DNA from: Flavobacteriaceae bacterium UBA1682
Lineage (GTDB): Bacteria > Bacteroidota > Bacteroidia > Flavobacteriales > Flavobacteriaceae
Direction: 5' to 3'
Assembly: GCA_002320285.1 (NCBI GenBank)
Contig: DCKE01000005.1
Span: 154,810 to 218,809 of the forward strand
Length of the DNA: 64,000 bases
The notes below the pieces were generated by a model, which made no database searches, was not told where the DNA came from, and was given only the letters and a program-made list of their open reading frames with translations. The translations under genes and the position numbers were made by a program. This document shows, in pieces, positions 1 through 8,346 of this stretch; the stretch's first letter is position 1; each line of letters begins with the position of its first letter.

Positions 1-3
1 TCT

Positions 4-489
4 ATGAATGCAAGAAAATTAAGTATCGGACTATTATTGGTTGCTGCCATAGCTACCTCATGTAAATCGTCAACAGAGAAAGATGCTGCGGCAAAATTAT
101 CTATTGAAAAAACTTTAGATCCGGGAATCAGTGTCCAGGTAAAAGATGGTGTTGCTACGGTAACTGGGGTATTTATAGATGAAGCAAGTCGCGAGAAAGC
201 TCTAAAAGACATCAAGGCTACTTCGGGAATCAAATCGGTTGTGGATCAATCTGAAATTTCACAAGCTCCGGCTACTCCATCACCAGAGGCTGTTACCATA
301 CACGCTGACGACCAACTAAACAACGATTTAAAAACCGTATTAAGTGCTTTTCCAAATGTACAATCGTCGGTTAAAGACGGTGTAGTCACTTTGACCGGTT
401 CGGTGGAACGAAATGTTTTACCTCAACTGATGCAAGCGGTTAATGCCACTCATCCGAAAAAGGTTGAAAATCAACTACAAATCAAATAG
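4..489 (+). CDS. BON-domain lipoprotein
   Basis: This 161-residue protein begins with a lipoprotein signal whose lipobox ends ATSC, placing the acylated cysteine at residue 20. Two BON domains follow (about residues 32-90 and 98-160), recognisable from the repeated pattern of a charged helix, then DGVATVTG or DGVVTLTG, then a second helix and strand. BON domains are known from envelope-stress proteins such as OsmY and are thought to bind phospholipid surfaces. The next gene starts 26 bases downstream on the same strand and also looks BON-like, so the two are probably co-transcribed. The family is clear; the precise role is not. Confidence 0.85.
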   Translation: MNARKLSIGLLLVAAIATSCKSSTEKDAAAKLSIEKTLDPGISVQVKDGVATVTGVFIDEASREKALKDIKATSGIKSVVDQSEISQAPATPSPEAVTIHADDQLNNDLKTVLSAFPNVQSSVKDGVVTLTGSVERNVLPQLMQAVNATHPKKVENQLQIK

Positions 490-515
490 TACTATTCATC
501 TTCAATCCAAAACTC

Positions 516-935
516 ATGAGTCTACAAGAAAAATATGCCAAATTAATCCAGACTGCTCAATCAGAATCCGTTCGCAACTTGCAAGTGCGCGAACAAGATG
601 CGGTGTTATACATCGATGGAGAAGCGAGCACTGGTGCGACTAAAGATAAATTATGGAACATCTATAATGAAATCGATCCTGATTTTCGTTCTGGTGACCT
701 GATTTTAAACATCAATGTGGGAGTAGATCCGAATGCGACAAAATTAAAGGTAACTACGGTAAATTCGAACCTCAATATCCGAAAAGGACCGGGCAAAGAC
801 CAGCCATTACTAGGCAAATCTGCTCACAACTCTATAGTAACCCTGTTGAGTAAATACAACAACGACTGGTTTCTGATACGAAACGAGCAAGGCGTTGAAG
901 GTTATTCCTCATCACAATACTTAACACAAGTCTAG
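516..935 (+). CDS. BON-like plus SH3b domain protein
   Basis: A 139-residue protein with no clear signal peptide. Residues about 10-70 resemble a divergent BON or LysM-linker fold (YIDGEAST followed by a helix and LNINVG). Residues about 75-138 form a bacterial SH3 domain, with the typical LNIRKGPG motif followed by a WFLIRNEQGVEGY stretch. Bacterial SH3 domains commonly bind peptidoglycan or other wall polymers. It lies 26 bases after the BON lipoprotein and ends just before a strong terminator, which suggests a two-gene operon for envelope maintenance. The SH3 call is firm; the N-terminal domain call is tentative. Confidence 0.8.
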   Translation: MSLQEKYAKLIQTAQSESVRNLQVREQDAVLYIDGEASTGATKDKLWNIYNEIDPDFRSGDLILNINVGVDPNATKLKVTTVNSNLNIRKGPGKDQPLLGKSAHNSIVTLLSKYNNDWFLIRNEQGVEGYSSSQYLTQV

Positions 936-949
936 TTCATGTTTATTGC

Positions 950-982
950 AAAACCGCCTCTACCTATAGAGGCGGTTTTTTA
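950..982 (+). terminator. Intrinsic terminator after the BON/SH3 operon
   Basis: An 11-bp perfect stem (950-960 with 969-979) encloses an 8-base loop and is followed by a T-rich run. It closes the two-gene operon and lies immediately before the promoter box of the next gene. Confidence 0.9.
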
Positions 983-994
983 TTTTTATAAACT

Positions 995-1002
995 TATCTT
1001 TG
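995..1002 (+). promoter_or_regulatory. Bacteroidota -7 promoter box (TATCTTTG)
   Basis: TATCTTTG fits the TAnnTTTG -7 consensus of the Bacteroidota primary sigma factor. It ends only 10 bases before the start codon at 1013, so the transcript would have a very short leader. No convincing -33 TTG is seen, because the upstream region is occupied by the terminator. Confidence 0.55.
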
Positions 1003-1012
1003 TCAAAAAAAA

Positions 1013-1585
1013 ATGGTAGCGGATTTCATTTACGATCAAAATTATAAAAATCATATTTTTACGGAAAACGAAATACAATTCAAAGAATTTGAGAATTGTA
1101 CTTTTGAAAACTGCAACCTCAGTCGTTGTGAATATCTCGGAGTTGTATTTAGTGATTGTACCTTTATCCGCTGTGATTTCACAGAGGCTAAAATCAATTA
1201 TGTGGCACTTAGAAATTGCGAATTTATCGGTTGCCAATTGACCAGTGTTAACTTCGCTATGACAGACCAAGTTTTATACGACTACCGTTTTACCGACTGC
1301 AATATGGATTTTACGCAATTCTATGGTCTTAAAATGAAACGCATGACGTTTATCAATTGCAGCTTAATCAGTGCTGATTTCATGAAAACAGATCTGACCG
1401 AAGTATTGTTTGACCATTGTGACCTGCACCTGGCCGTTTTTACCGAGTCTATAGCCAATAAAGCCGATTTTTTTAGCAGCTATAACTATACCATCGATCC
1501 TGAGAAAACAAAACTAGAGAAGGCGATATTCTCACAAAACGGACTTCAAGGACTGTTGCAAAAATACAAATTGGTTATTCGTTAA
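1013..1585 (+). CDS. Qnr-like pentapeptide repeat protein
   Basis: A 190-residue protein made almost entirely of pentapeptide repeats of the A(D/N)LXX kind, with Phe, Leu or Met at the central inward-facing position (for example CTFENCNLSRCEY and ADFMKTDLTEVLF). Such repeats form a right-handed quadrilateral beta-helix. The tail (about 155-190), with TIDPEKTKLEKAIFS and then GLLQKYKLVIR, matches the C-terminal dimerisation module of the Qnr/MfpA group, which mimic DNA and protect gyrase from quinolones. The length is a little shorter than plasmid Qnr proteins (about 218). Activity against quinolones cannot be inferred from sequence alone. Confidence 0.85.
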   Translation: MVADFIYDQNYKNHIFTENEIQFKEFENCTFENCNLSRCEYLGVVFSDCTFIRCDFTEAKINYVALRNCEFIGCQLTSVNFAMTDQVLYDYRFTDCNMDFTQFYGLKMKRMTFINCSLISADFMKTDLTEVLFDHCDLHLAVFTESIANKADFFSSYNYTIDPEKTKLEKAIFSQNGLQGLLQKYKLVIR

Positions 1586-1695
1586 TTCGACGCCGATCAA
1601 ATCGGTAATAAAACACCTTATATATTAAAAATTATTCCGATATTTAAGTACATTTAATGAAACATTACTTACCCTCTCCCTAATCGTCCCACCTT

Positions 1696-3993
1696 ATGAA
1701 GATGTCAAACAGGTTAAAAAAAACAGTGTATATAGTTGGTGGTATATTCGGGTTTATTTTACTGATCCACTTTGGTGTCAATGTATTTATAAAAACACAA
1801 TTACCCCGAATTATAGAATCTCGAAATGATACGGCCTATGACTTAAAATACGGCAGCCTCAGTTTTTCGATTTTCAACAACAGCCTTAGCATTGAGGATA
1901 TCGAAGTCACTCCCAAACCTGGAGTAAGCATTAAAAAAGACATTGATTTTTTGGGTACTGTCGACAAAATCAGCTTCATTGGCGTAAATTTTAAGGAGCT
2001 CTTTAAAAACCGCAATCTAAAAGCATCGACAATCGCTATCATTGGACCGGACATCACCGTATTCAAACCCGCACAACGCGATACCACCAAAACCAAATCA
2101 AAGTTAGGAAGCGTGATCGACATCAGTCGAATCAGCTTGAAAAACGCTCACCTAAAAATGATGACGACCGACGGTAAAGAGCGGCTTCAAGAACTCTACA
2201 ACATCAATCTTGAAGTCGATGGCGTACATCTCGGCAAATACACTCAAGATAAAGACATACCATTTACTTATACCAACTTTAAAATCCGCTGTGATTCGGT
2301 ATTTAGCAAACTCAATGAATTTCAACACATCAAAACCGAAGCAATCACGGTTGATCCAACGCACCTAGATCTCGATCAATTTCGAATCATACCCGATATT
2401 GATCGAACAACGTTTAAAAACCAAACTACTTCATCAAATACCCGTATGGACGTAGTGGTGCCAAAATTGCGATTAACCGGCACAGACTGGGGTTATATAG
2501 ACAATAATTTCTTTTTAAAAATCGGTAGCATCCAAATCGATTCCATCAATTTTAAGATCTTAGATCAAAAGAAACAAACGGTTTTTCAGGCAGCTAAAAA
2601 ACAGGCTGAGCAAGTGATACAACCGTTGATTCCATTTCGAGTGGATATCGACCAAATCCAGATCGAAAAATCATCGTTTAACTCTCTTAAGATTCTTGAT
2701 GTACAAAATGTCAATATTCAGATTTCAAAAATATCTAATCGCGAATTTCAACATTTACACATTGAAGAAGTTCTTTTAAAGAATCCTATTTTCACTCATT
2801 TTCCTAAGAAAGGTAGTAACCAACCCTCACAGGAAAATCGATTGGGAATTTTGGATGACGTTATAGAAATTGAATCGTTTAAGATCGAAAATGCACAGTA
2901 TGCGATGAAAGACCTGCAAGGTAAAAAAAACACCTTGGAAGTGGCCGACTTCAATATGTCTTTAAGTCAAATTCGCATTGATGATAAAACCGTAAAAAAC
3001 AAGGTGCCATTTACCTATCAATCCCCTCGATTATCAACGGGTAAAATCCATTACAATACCGGACGCTTCTACGATGTGTTTTCCAATGGAATAAAGGTCG
3101 TAGACCAAAACCTCGAAATAGCAAATATCGAGATGAAGTCGAAATTTTCGAGAGCACAACACGTTAAAATGTTTAAACTGGCCGACGATATTTATACGAT
3201 ACACACCAAAAAAATCTTACTTCAAAACTTTGACTGGGGATTTGATGCTAGGGAAACCTTTTATTTAAAAACTCAAAAGGTGGTTTTAAATCAGGTATAC
3301 GCCAATATTTTTCGCAATACCACACCTCCTCCAGATATGAGTCCGAGTAAAATGTACAGCAAAAAACTGCGCGATTTAAAGTTTGGCTTGGAGATTCCTC
3401 ATGTTCAAATAGTCGGTGCTCAAATAGAATATGAAGAGGTTGATGACAAAGCAATTGCTCCGGGAAAATTAACTTTTAGCAATTTTAATGCGCATATTAA
3501 AAACGTTTATAGCGGATATGGGCGAACTAAAACTCCTACAACGGAAGTGGTGGTAGATGCCACATTTATGAAAGCCGCGCCTTTGCATGTGGTTTGGACT
3601 TTTAACATTATGAATACGCGGGAACGATTTAATATTCAGGGTAAAATAACGAACTTCCCCGCTGTGTCGATGAATGCCTTTTTGAAACCTTATGTCAAAG
3701 CTTCTGCTTCGGGAACGCTGGAACTGGTTACTTTTAATTTTAGCGGAAACGACGATTATGCCGTGGGCACTTTCGGTATGCAGTACCAAGACTTGAAGAT
3801 GACACTCTACCGAAAAGACGGAGAACAAAAACGAAAGTTATTATCTGCAGTGGGAAACCTATTTATACGAAACGACACCAAGGGTAAAACTTTAGAAACC
3901 GACATTAAACGGGTCGACAGAATGAAAGAATCGTCTTTTTTCAATTATCTTTGGTTGTGCTTGCTACAAGGTTTAAGACAAACCGTATTGTAG
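1696..3993 (+). CDS. AsmA/DUF748-like membrane-anchored protein
   Basis: A 765-residue protein with one N-terminal transmembrane helix (about residues 9-30) followed by a long beta-rich extracytoplasmic region of repeating amphipathic strands. The architecture suggests the AsmA/DUF748 superfamily, whose larger members form bridge-like lipid-transfer proteins between inner and outer membranes. The C-terminus (about 600-765) resembles the end of the 531-residue protein at 31616-33211, sharing blocks such as SGTLE, LLSAVGNLFIR and a closing hydrophobic segment, so the two are paralogues. The start with basic residues directly before the membrane helix is convincing. The lipid-transfer role is inference. 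Confidence 0.65.
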   Translation: MKMSNRLKKTVYIVGGIFGFILLIHFGVNVFIKTQLPRIIESRNDTAYDLKYGSLSFSIFNNSLSIEDIEVTPKPGVSIKKDIDFLGTVDKISFIGVNFKELFKNRNLKASTIAIIGPDITVFKPAQRDTTKTKSKLGSVIDISRISLKNAHLKMMTTDGKERLQELYNINLEVDGVHLGKYTQDKDIPFTYTNFKIRCDSVFSKLNEFQHIKTEAITVDPTHLDLDQFRIIPDIDRTTFKNQTTSSNTRMDVVVPKLRLTGTDWGYIDNNFFLKIGSIQIDSINFKILDQKKQTVFQAAKKQAEQVIQPLIPFRVDIDQIQIEKSSFNSLKILDVQNVNIQISKISNREFQHLHIEEVLLKNPIFTHFPKKGSNQPSQENRLGILDDVIEIESFKIENAQYAMKDLQGKKNTLEVADFNMSLSQIRIDDKTVKNKVPFTYQSPRLSTGKIHYNTGRFYDVFSNGIKVVDQNLEIANIEMKSKFSRAQHVKMFKLADDIYTIHTKKILLQNFDWGFDARETFYLKTQKVVLNQVYANIFRNTTPPPDMSPSKMYSKKLRDLKFGLEIPHVQIVGAQIEYEEVDDKAIAPGKLTFSNFNAHIKNVYSGYGRTKTPTTEVVVDATFMKAAPLHVVWTFNIMNTRERFNIQGKITNFPAVSMNAFLKPYVKASASGTLELVTFNFSGNDDYAVGTFGMQYQDLKMTLYRKDGEQKRKLLSAVGNLFIRNDTKGKTLETDIKRVDRMKESSFFNYLWLCLLQGLRQTVL

Positions 3994-4039
3994 CATTACA
4001 AAGCGAGAATTACTTTAAAAAACAATAATTCAACAAGAC

Positions 4040-4786
4040 ATGAAAACCGCATTGATCACCGGCGCAACATCAGGAATTGGCGCAGCAACTGCAAGAATAC
4101 TTGCTCAAGACCACCGTCTCATCTTATGTGGACGCAGAACCCAACAACTACAAGCCATACAACGAGAACTACAAAACATCACTGAAGTGACGACCTTATC
4201 TTTTGACGTTAGCGACAGACAGGCTGTTTTTAGCGCGATTGGATCTTTACACAAAACGTGGTCAACGATCGATGTTTTGATTAATAATGCGGGAAATGCG
4301 CATGGACTAGATCGGTTTCAAGATGCAGACTTGGATGACTTCGATGCGATGATCGACATCAATGTTAAAGGCTTGATTTATGTAACCAAAGCCGTGCTTC
4401 CCCTGATGGAAAGTAGTTCGAATGCCCACATCGTTAACCTATCCTCTATAGCCGGTAAAGAAACTTACCTCAACGGCACGGTTTACTGCGCATCTAAAGC
4501 AGCCGTTGAAGCGATCAGCAAGGGATTGAGAATGGATTTACAAGAGCGAGGAATTAAGGTGACCAACGTTGCACCCGGTGCTGTAGAAACGGAATTTTCT
4601 GCCGTACGTTTTAAAGGAGATCACGATCGTGCTGCTCAAGTTTATCAAGGATATATACCGCTAACACCGGAAGATATTGCTCGGGCGATATCTTTTGCGA
4701 TAGCCCAGCCCGAACATATGCAACTTGCTGATATCACCCTTTTTCCAAAAGCTCAAGCCAGTGCAACTATGATTAAAAAAAATTAA
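4040..4786 (+). CDS. SDR family NAD(P)-dependent oxidoreductase (YdfG-like)
   Basis: A 248-residue classical short-chain dehydrogenase/reductase. The nucleotide-binding motif TGATSGIG is at residues 7-14, NNAG at 82-85, the catalytic serine near 135 and the YxxxK pair at Y149/K153. The C-terminal pattern PGAVETEFS and the overall sequence resemble the YdfG/YMR226C branch (NADP-dependent 3-hydroxy acid or serine dehydrogenase). The enzyme is cytosolic with no signal peptide. It lies between two envelope genes with no obvious functional link. The family is certain; the substrate is not. Confidence 0.88.
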   Translation: MKTALITGATSGIGAATARILAQDHRLILCGRRTQQLQAIQRELQNITEVTTLSFDVSDRQAVFSAIGSLHKTWSTIDVLINNAGNAHGLDRFQDADLDDFDAMIDINVKGLIYVTKAVLPLMESSSNAHIVNLSSIAGKETYLNGTVYCASKAAVEAISKGLRMDLQERGIKVTNVAPGAVETEFSAVRFKGDHDRAAQVYQGYIPLTPEDIARAISFAIAQPEHMQLADITLFPKAQASATMIKKN

Positions 4787-4862
4787 GATCAGCTGGTATT
4801 TGTATCTAATTATCAACTACATTTGCCAGCTGAAACTCACTCTTACAACTCGCTTATTTCGA

Positions 4863-6104
4863 ATGAATTTACGTGTAATATTATTGCTCGTTTGTATCCC
4901 CCTTTGGGCCGTGGCAACACCATCTGATCCCAAAGAAAAAGTCTTTAAAATAGACTATACTTTTTATCGAAATACGACAGCTACTTCCAGTATGGAGTCG
5001 GGCGATCAAAGCGGTTTAGATCACATCATCAAAACGCTAAGTAGCGATGAAAACAGCTTCTTAATGACGGTTTATGCCAACAAGAACTATTTACGCGTTG
5101 AAGAAAACGGTTTTCTCAAGCGGGTCTATGTTTCCAATTACCTCGAGAACACGGCTTATATTATCGATAGTTTGGCACAAAATGCCTATCCGAGCTATCC
5201 GAACAAATCCAACAGCACCCATGCACTCGAAGAAACGCAAACCAATAACGATTACTTAAAGATTGCTTTTTTACCGGAAACCAAAATTGTGGCAGGCCGT
5301 ATGTGCAAACGAGCCTCAATCACTTTTGACGACACTCAGACCATAGGAATCAACATTTGGTATGATGAATCCCTACCCAACATCGTTTGGGGACAGTATT
5401 CGTACTTAGACCGCATTCCAGGAGCAGCTTTGGAAATCACGTCAAACTTCGAACAGGAAGTCGGTATTCAAGCTAAAAACATCACAGAAATGCTGGTACC
5501 TTTAAGCATCTTTAAAATTCCACTTCATTTTCAAATATTGGAATACAATGAAGAGGAGTTCCTCGACGAACAAGAGGTGATTGATGTTCAGAACGATCCC
5601 GCCTTTGCTTTTACAAATGGCTACCACTGGTATCAAGATCAGCAATTAGGTTTGTTTGGCATTCGCGATGATGGGGGTAAGACGGTACTAACACCTTCTT
5701 TTTTCCAAATTGAATCGTTTACAGATGGGGTTGCGATAGTCAGTTATAAAGAACAACAAGGTGCCATTAACGACAAAGGGGTTTTGATTATACCCTATAT
5801 CTATGATGAACTTCACACGAGCAATGAGGGTATGATTCCATTTATGGAACTTCATAAATGGGGCTTTTTCAATACGCTTGGTGAAAAAATAATCCCAGCG
5901 ATCTACAATTATGTCGGTGATTTTTCGGAAGGCCTCGCATTGGTTTCCAATGGTGATAAATTTGGATATATCAACGACAAAGGCAAAATCGTTATTCCGA
6001 TGCAATTCGATTACGCCAGTAGTTTCGAAGATGGCGAAGCACAGGTAGAAATTGAATATAAAAACTTTTCAATCAACAAACGCGGCATCCGAATTCGAGA
6101 ATAA
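4863..6104 (+). CDS. Exported WG-repeat protein
   Basis: The reading frame opens at 4800, but the ATG at 4863 begins a clear signal peptide (MNLRVILLLVCIPLWAVA), so this start is preferred and gives 413 residues. The N-terminal half is a beta-rich region of unknown family that may resemble exported DUF4412-like domains. The C-terminal third carries WG-type repeats: alternating WGFFNTLGEKIIP, FGYINDKGKIVIP and similar units with FSEGLALV between them. WG repeats are widespread in exported Bacteroidota proteins and are thought to mediate binding. No function can be assigned. Confidence 0.75.
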   Translation: MNLRVILLLVCIPLWAVATPSDPKEKVFKIDYTFYRNTTATSSMESGDQSGLDHIIKTLSSDENSFLMTVYANKNYLRVEENGFLKRVYVSNYLENTAYIIDSLAQNAYPSYPNKSNSTHALEETQTNNDYLKIAFLPETKIVAGRMCKRASITFDDTQTIGINIWYDESLPNIVWGQYSYLDRIPGAALEITSNFEQEVGIQAKNITEMLVPLSIFKIPLHFQILEYNEEEFLDEQEVIDVQNDPAFAFTNGYHWYQDQQLGLFGIRDDGGKTVLTPSFFQIESFTDGVAIVSYKEQQGAINDKGVLIIPYIYDELHTSNEGMIPFMELHKWGFFNTLGEKIIPAIYNYVGDFSEGLALVSNGDKFGYINDKGKIVIPMQFDYASSFEDGEAQVEIEYKNFSINKRGIRIRE

Positions 6105-6119
6105 CATTTTTACCCCACA

Positions 6120-6236
6120 CTACTGCGTGAGGGATCGAAGTGAAAATCCTTTTTGGAGCCTGCGTAAAAAAGATTGCAACAAAGAGCCCGACCGTATGAA
6201 TGGGCTGTTGAAGTCCATTCATACGGGCACGCCCAA
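6120..6236 (+). ncRNA. Structured intergenic element, possibly Flavo-1-like RNA
   Basis: Between convergent genes lies a sequence that folds as a closed multi-branch structure. The outer GCGTG (6125-6129) pairs with CACGC (6228-6232). AGGGAT (6130-6135) pairs with ATCCTT (6146-6151). A perfect 12-bp hairpin joins 6192-6203 with 6215-6226 over an 11-base loop. The constant blocks GCGTGAGGGAT, GAAGTG, AGCCCGACC and CACGCCC match a recurrent intergenic element I recall from Flavobacterium genomes, probably the Rfam Flavo-1 motif. The structure is visible directly; the family name is from memory. The element could also act as a terminator between the two convergent genes, although it lacks a T-run. 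Confidence 0.6.
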
Positions 6237-6239
6237 TTA

Positions 6240-8108
6240 CTATAAGGTATTGAATTTTACTCCTAATGTAAACCAACGTCCGGGCATGGGCACCGCTCCT
6301 GCCTCTACGTAAGTAACGTTAAAGATGTTTTGAGCATCCAAGTATACATTGTATTTCTTTAAGTCATATCCAATTCGAGCATCGGTTAAAAAATAACTTT
6401 TGTATGAAAGACGTTCATTATAACGGTTTGCCAACATCGCAGACCATTGTTTATTTCTATAATTAATAGTGCTTACGATTTGATGTTTAAAACTCTCTAC
6501 CGTGTATTTTGACAAGCCCTTTGGTGCTTCTATTTTTGGAGAAAGATAGGTATAGCTGACACCAAAATCCCAAAAAGCCGCAGGTCGATTCCAACGGTAT
6601 TTCACTGAGGTATTAAATCCTGTGGTTCTGTTAGAAGCGGCATTATCGGTTTGCCAAGACAGGGTTTCGTCTGCGCGTACCCAATCGATAAATTGATCGA
6701 TTTCTCTGTAAAATAAAAAGGCATTTGCCGACAAATTTTCGGTCTTAAAACGAATTCCCCCTTCGATCTGATAGGCCGATTCGGGTTTTAAATGTGGGTT
6801 TCCCAAATTGGGTTTTTGGTTTAAGTATAAATCTGTAAAGGACGGAATGCGCTGACTACTTCCTACGCTAAACAACGCCTGCCATTGATCTGTTACGCGG
6901 TAACTCGCATCAACTCCCGGGAAAAACTGCCAACCATAAAAGGAGTTATAGTTAACATACGCACCGGCATTCACGTCTAGACGGTTAAAAAATTCGCGTT
7001 TAAATTCAGCAAACAAACCGTAATTTGAACGGCTGTGCTCCCCGATATTACTCGAATTAATTTCTTCGTACCGCATCTCTGCTCCCATCGAAAGCACACC
7101 ATAGTCGGTCTGATAATTGGCTTTGATATCGGAAGTCAAAGCGTTGGAATAGTGCTGACTGCGCGCTTTGCTCAAATCGAAGCGATAAAAGCGATAATCG
7201 TCGTAATTATAGCGATAGGCAATGCTTGGAGCTATAGTTAGTGCATCGGACACCAGATGTTTAGAACTTAACGACAACAAATAGGTATTGACAATTTCTT
7301 TAGCCTCCTTATCGATAGGTGAAGCATAAAAACCGTTTGCACCAAACGAACTGCGAACCAATCCCCCTAAAACCATTACGGTATTTCGGTCGTTGGGTTG
7401 AATATTTCCTTGATAAAACAACTTGCTGTTATGAAAATCCGTATTGTATCGATAGCCATTACCCGATTCTTGGCTACTAAAAATCAGGTGATTGTGTTTT
7501 TTCTCGACCCAAGATCCTCCGAGTTGGAAACCGCGCCCGTTAAACCACTGGTCGTGCCCCGTTTCCGTATCTTTCTCGAAACTACTTCCCCCATATACAT
7601 GAGCGAAAAGTCCATTCTTCTGTGGATTCTTAGTCACTATATTAACCACTCCCGTTAATGAGTTAACTCCATACAAACGCGCAGACGGTCCGCGAACCAC
7701 CTCAATACGTTCAATGGCCTCCATTGGTACGGGTATATTTAAACTGTTATGTCCGGTTTGAGGATCACTGATTTTTTGCCCATTGAGCAAAACCAAGTTT
7801 TGCTCAAAACTACCACCATCGATACTCAAATCCGCCTGAGTACCAAAGGGACCGCGTTGGCGAACATCAACACCCGATACATAAGCCAACAACTCATTAA
7901 CCGACCGAACCGGCAATTGCTTGATCTGCTCTTTATCTAAAATTTGCAGGTTTCTGTTTTTCAAAGAACCCGGTAACTGAAGTCGGGTTTCATAAATGAC
8001 AATCTCCGATATATCTGTGGGTTTACTCTCGATTAAAGCAGGTTTCTCTTGACCATAACCAAGACCAAAACTCCATAAACTCAAAATTAATATAGTATTC
8101 TTCCGCAT
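6240..8108 (-). CDS. TonB-dependent outer-membrane receptor, BtuB-like
   Basis: A 622-residue receptor with a signal peptide (residues 1-19), a plug domain (about 45-155) containing LSIDGGSFEQNLVLLNG and IERIEVVRGPSARLYG, then a C-terminal 22-strand barrel ending in an aromatic-rich final strand. The length and plug sequence fit the BtuB/cobalamin-type or small siderophore receptors. No cobalamin riboswitch is visible in the 230-base leader, so the substrate is not certain. A well-matched promoter lies 23 bases upstream of the start codon. The gene is transcribed alone and converges with the WG-repeat gene. Confidence 0.88.
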   Translation of the reverse strand: MRKNTILILSLWSFGLGYGQEKPALIESKPTDISEIVIYETRLQLPGSLKNRNLQILDKEQIKQLPVRSVNELLAYVSGVDVRQRGPFGTQADLSIDGGSFEQNLVLLNGQKISDPQTGHNSLNIPVPMEAIERIEVVRGPSARLYGVNSLTGVVNIVTKNPQKNGLFAHVYGGSSFEKDTETGHDQWFNGRGFQLGGSWVEKKHNHLIFSSQESGNGYRYNTDFHNSKLFYQGNIQPNDRNTVMVLGGLVRSSFGANGFYASPIDKEAKEIVNTYLLSLSSKHLVSDALTIAPSIAYRYNYDDYRFYRFDLSKARSQHYSNALTSDIKANYQTDYGVLSMGAEMRYEEINSSNIGEHSRSNYGLFAEFKREFFNRLDVNAGAYVNYNSFYGWQFFPGVDASYRVTDQWQALFSVGSSQRIPSFTDLYLNQKPNLGNPHLKPESAYQIEGGIRFKTENLSANAFLFYREIDQFIDWVRADETLSWQTDNAASNRTTGFNTSVKYRWNRPAAFWDFGVSYTYLSPKIEAPKGLSKYTVESFKHQIVSTINYRNKQWSAMLANRYNERLSYKSYFLTDARIGYDLKKYNVYLDAQNIFNVTYVEAGAVPMPGRWFTLGVKFNTL

Positions 8109-8130
8109 GGGATCCTAAAATTTAGTTGTG

Positions 8131-8160
8131 CAAAACTAAACGATTCTCAACAGCTGACAA
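8131..8160 (-). promoter_or_regulatory. Promoter of the TonB-dependent receptor gene
   Basis: Read on the minus strand this is TTG, a 19-base spacer, then TAGTTTTG, a good match to the Bacteroidota TTG/TAnnTTTG promoter. The -7 box ends 23 bases before the start codon at 8108, leaving a short leader with no room for a riboswitch. Confidence 0.65.
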
Positions 8161-8346
8161 ACACTATATATAATTTAACAACTCTAAGCGGTTTTTATCG
8201 ATTAAAACCGTAAAAACCAGTCAGTAACTAACCCGCTCACTCCAAGGCTAAAACGCGAAAACAAAAGGAAATCTACAAAAGATCCCTTAACAAATGATGT
8301 ATTATTCATTTTTTTTAATTATTTTAGATAAAAATACAAATTGGAT

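Noticed and set aside
4789..4833. 8-bp inverted repeat in the leader of the WG-repeat gene
   Set aside because: The loop is 29 bases and there is no T-run; too weak to call a terminator or attenuator.
6052..6312. Open frame across the structured intergenic element
   Set aside because: It overlaps two convergent genes and the folded element, and shows no domain or start signal.
8109..8346. Cobalamin riboswitch upstream of the BtuB-like receptor
   Set aside because: No B12-box sequence is visible and the promoter lies only 23 bases before the start codon, leaving no room for the aptamer.
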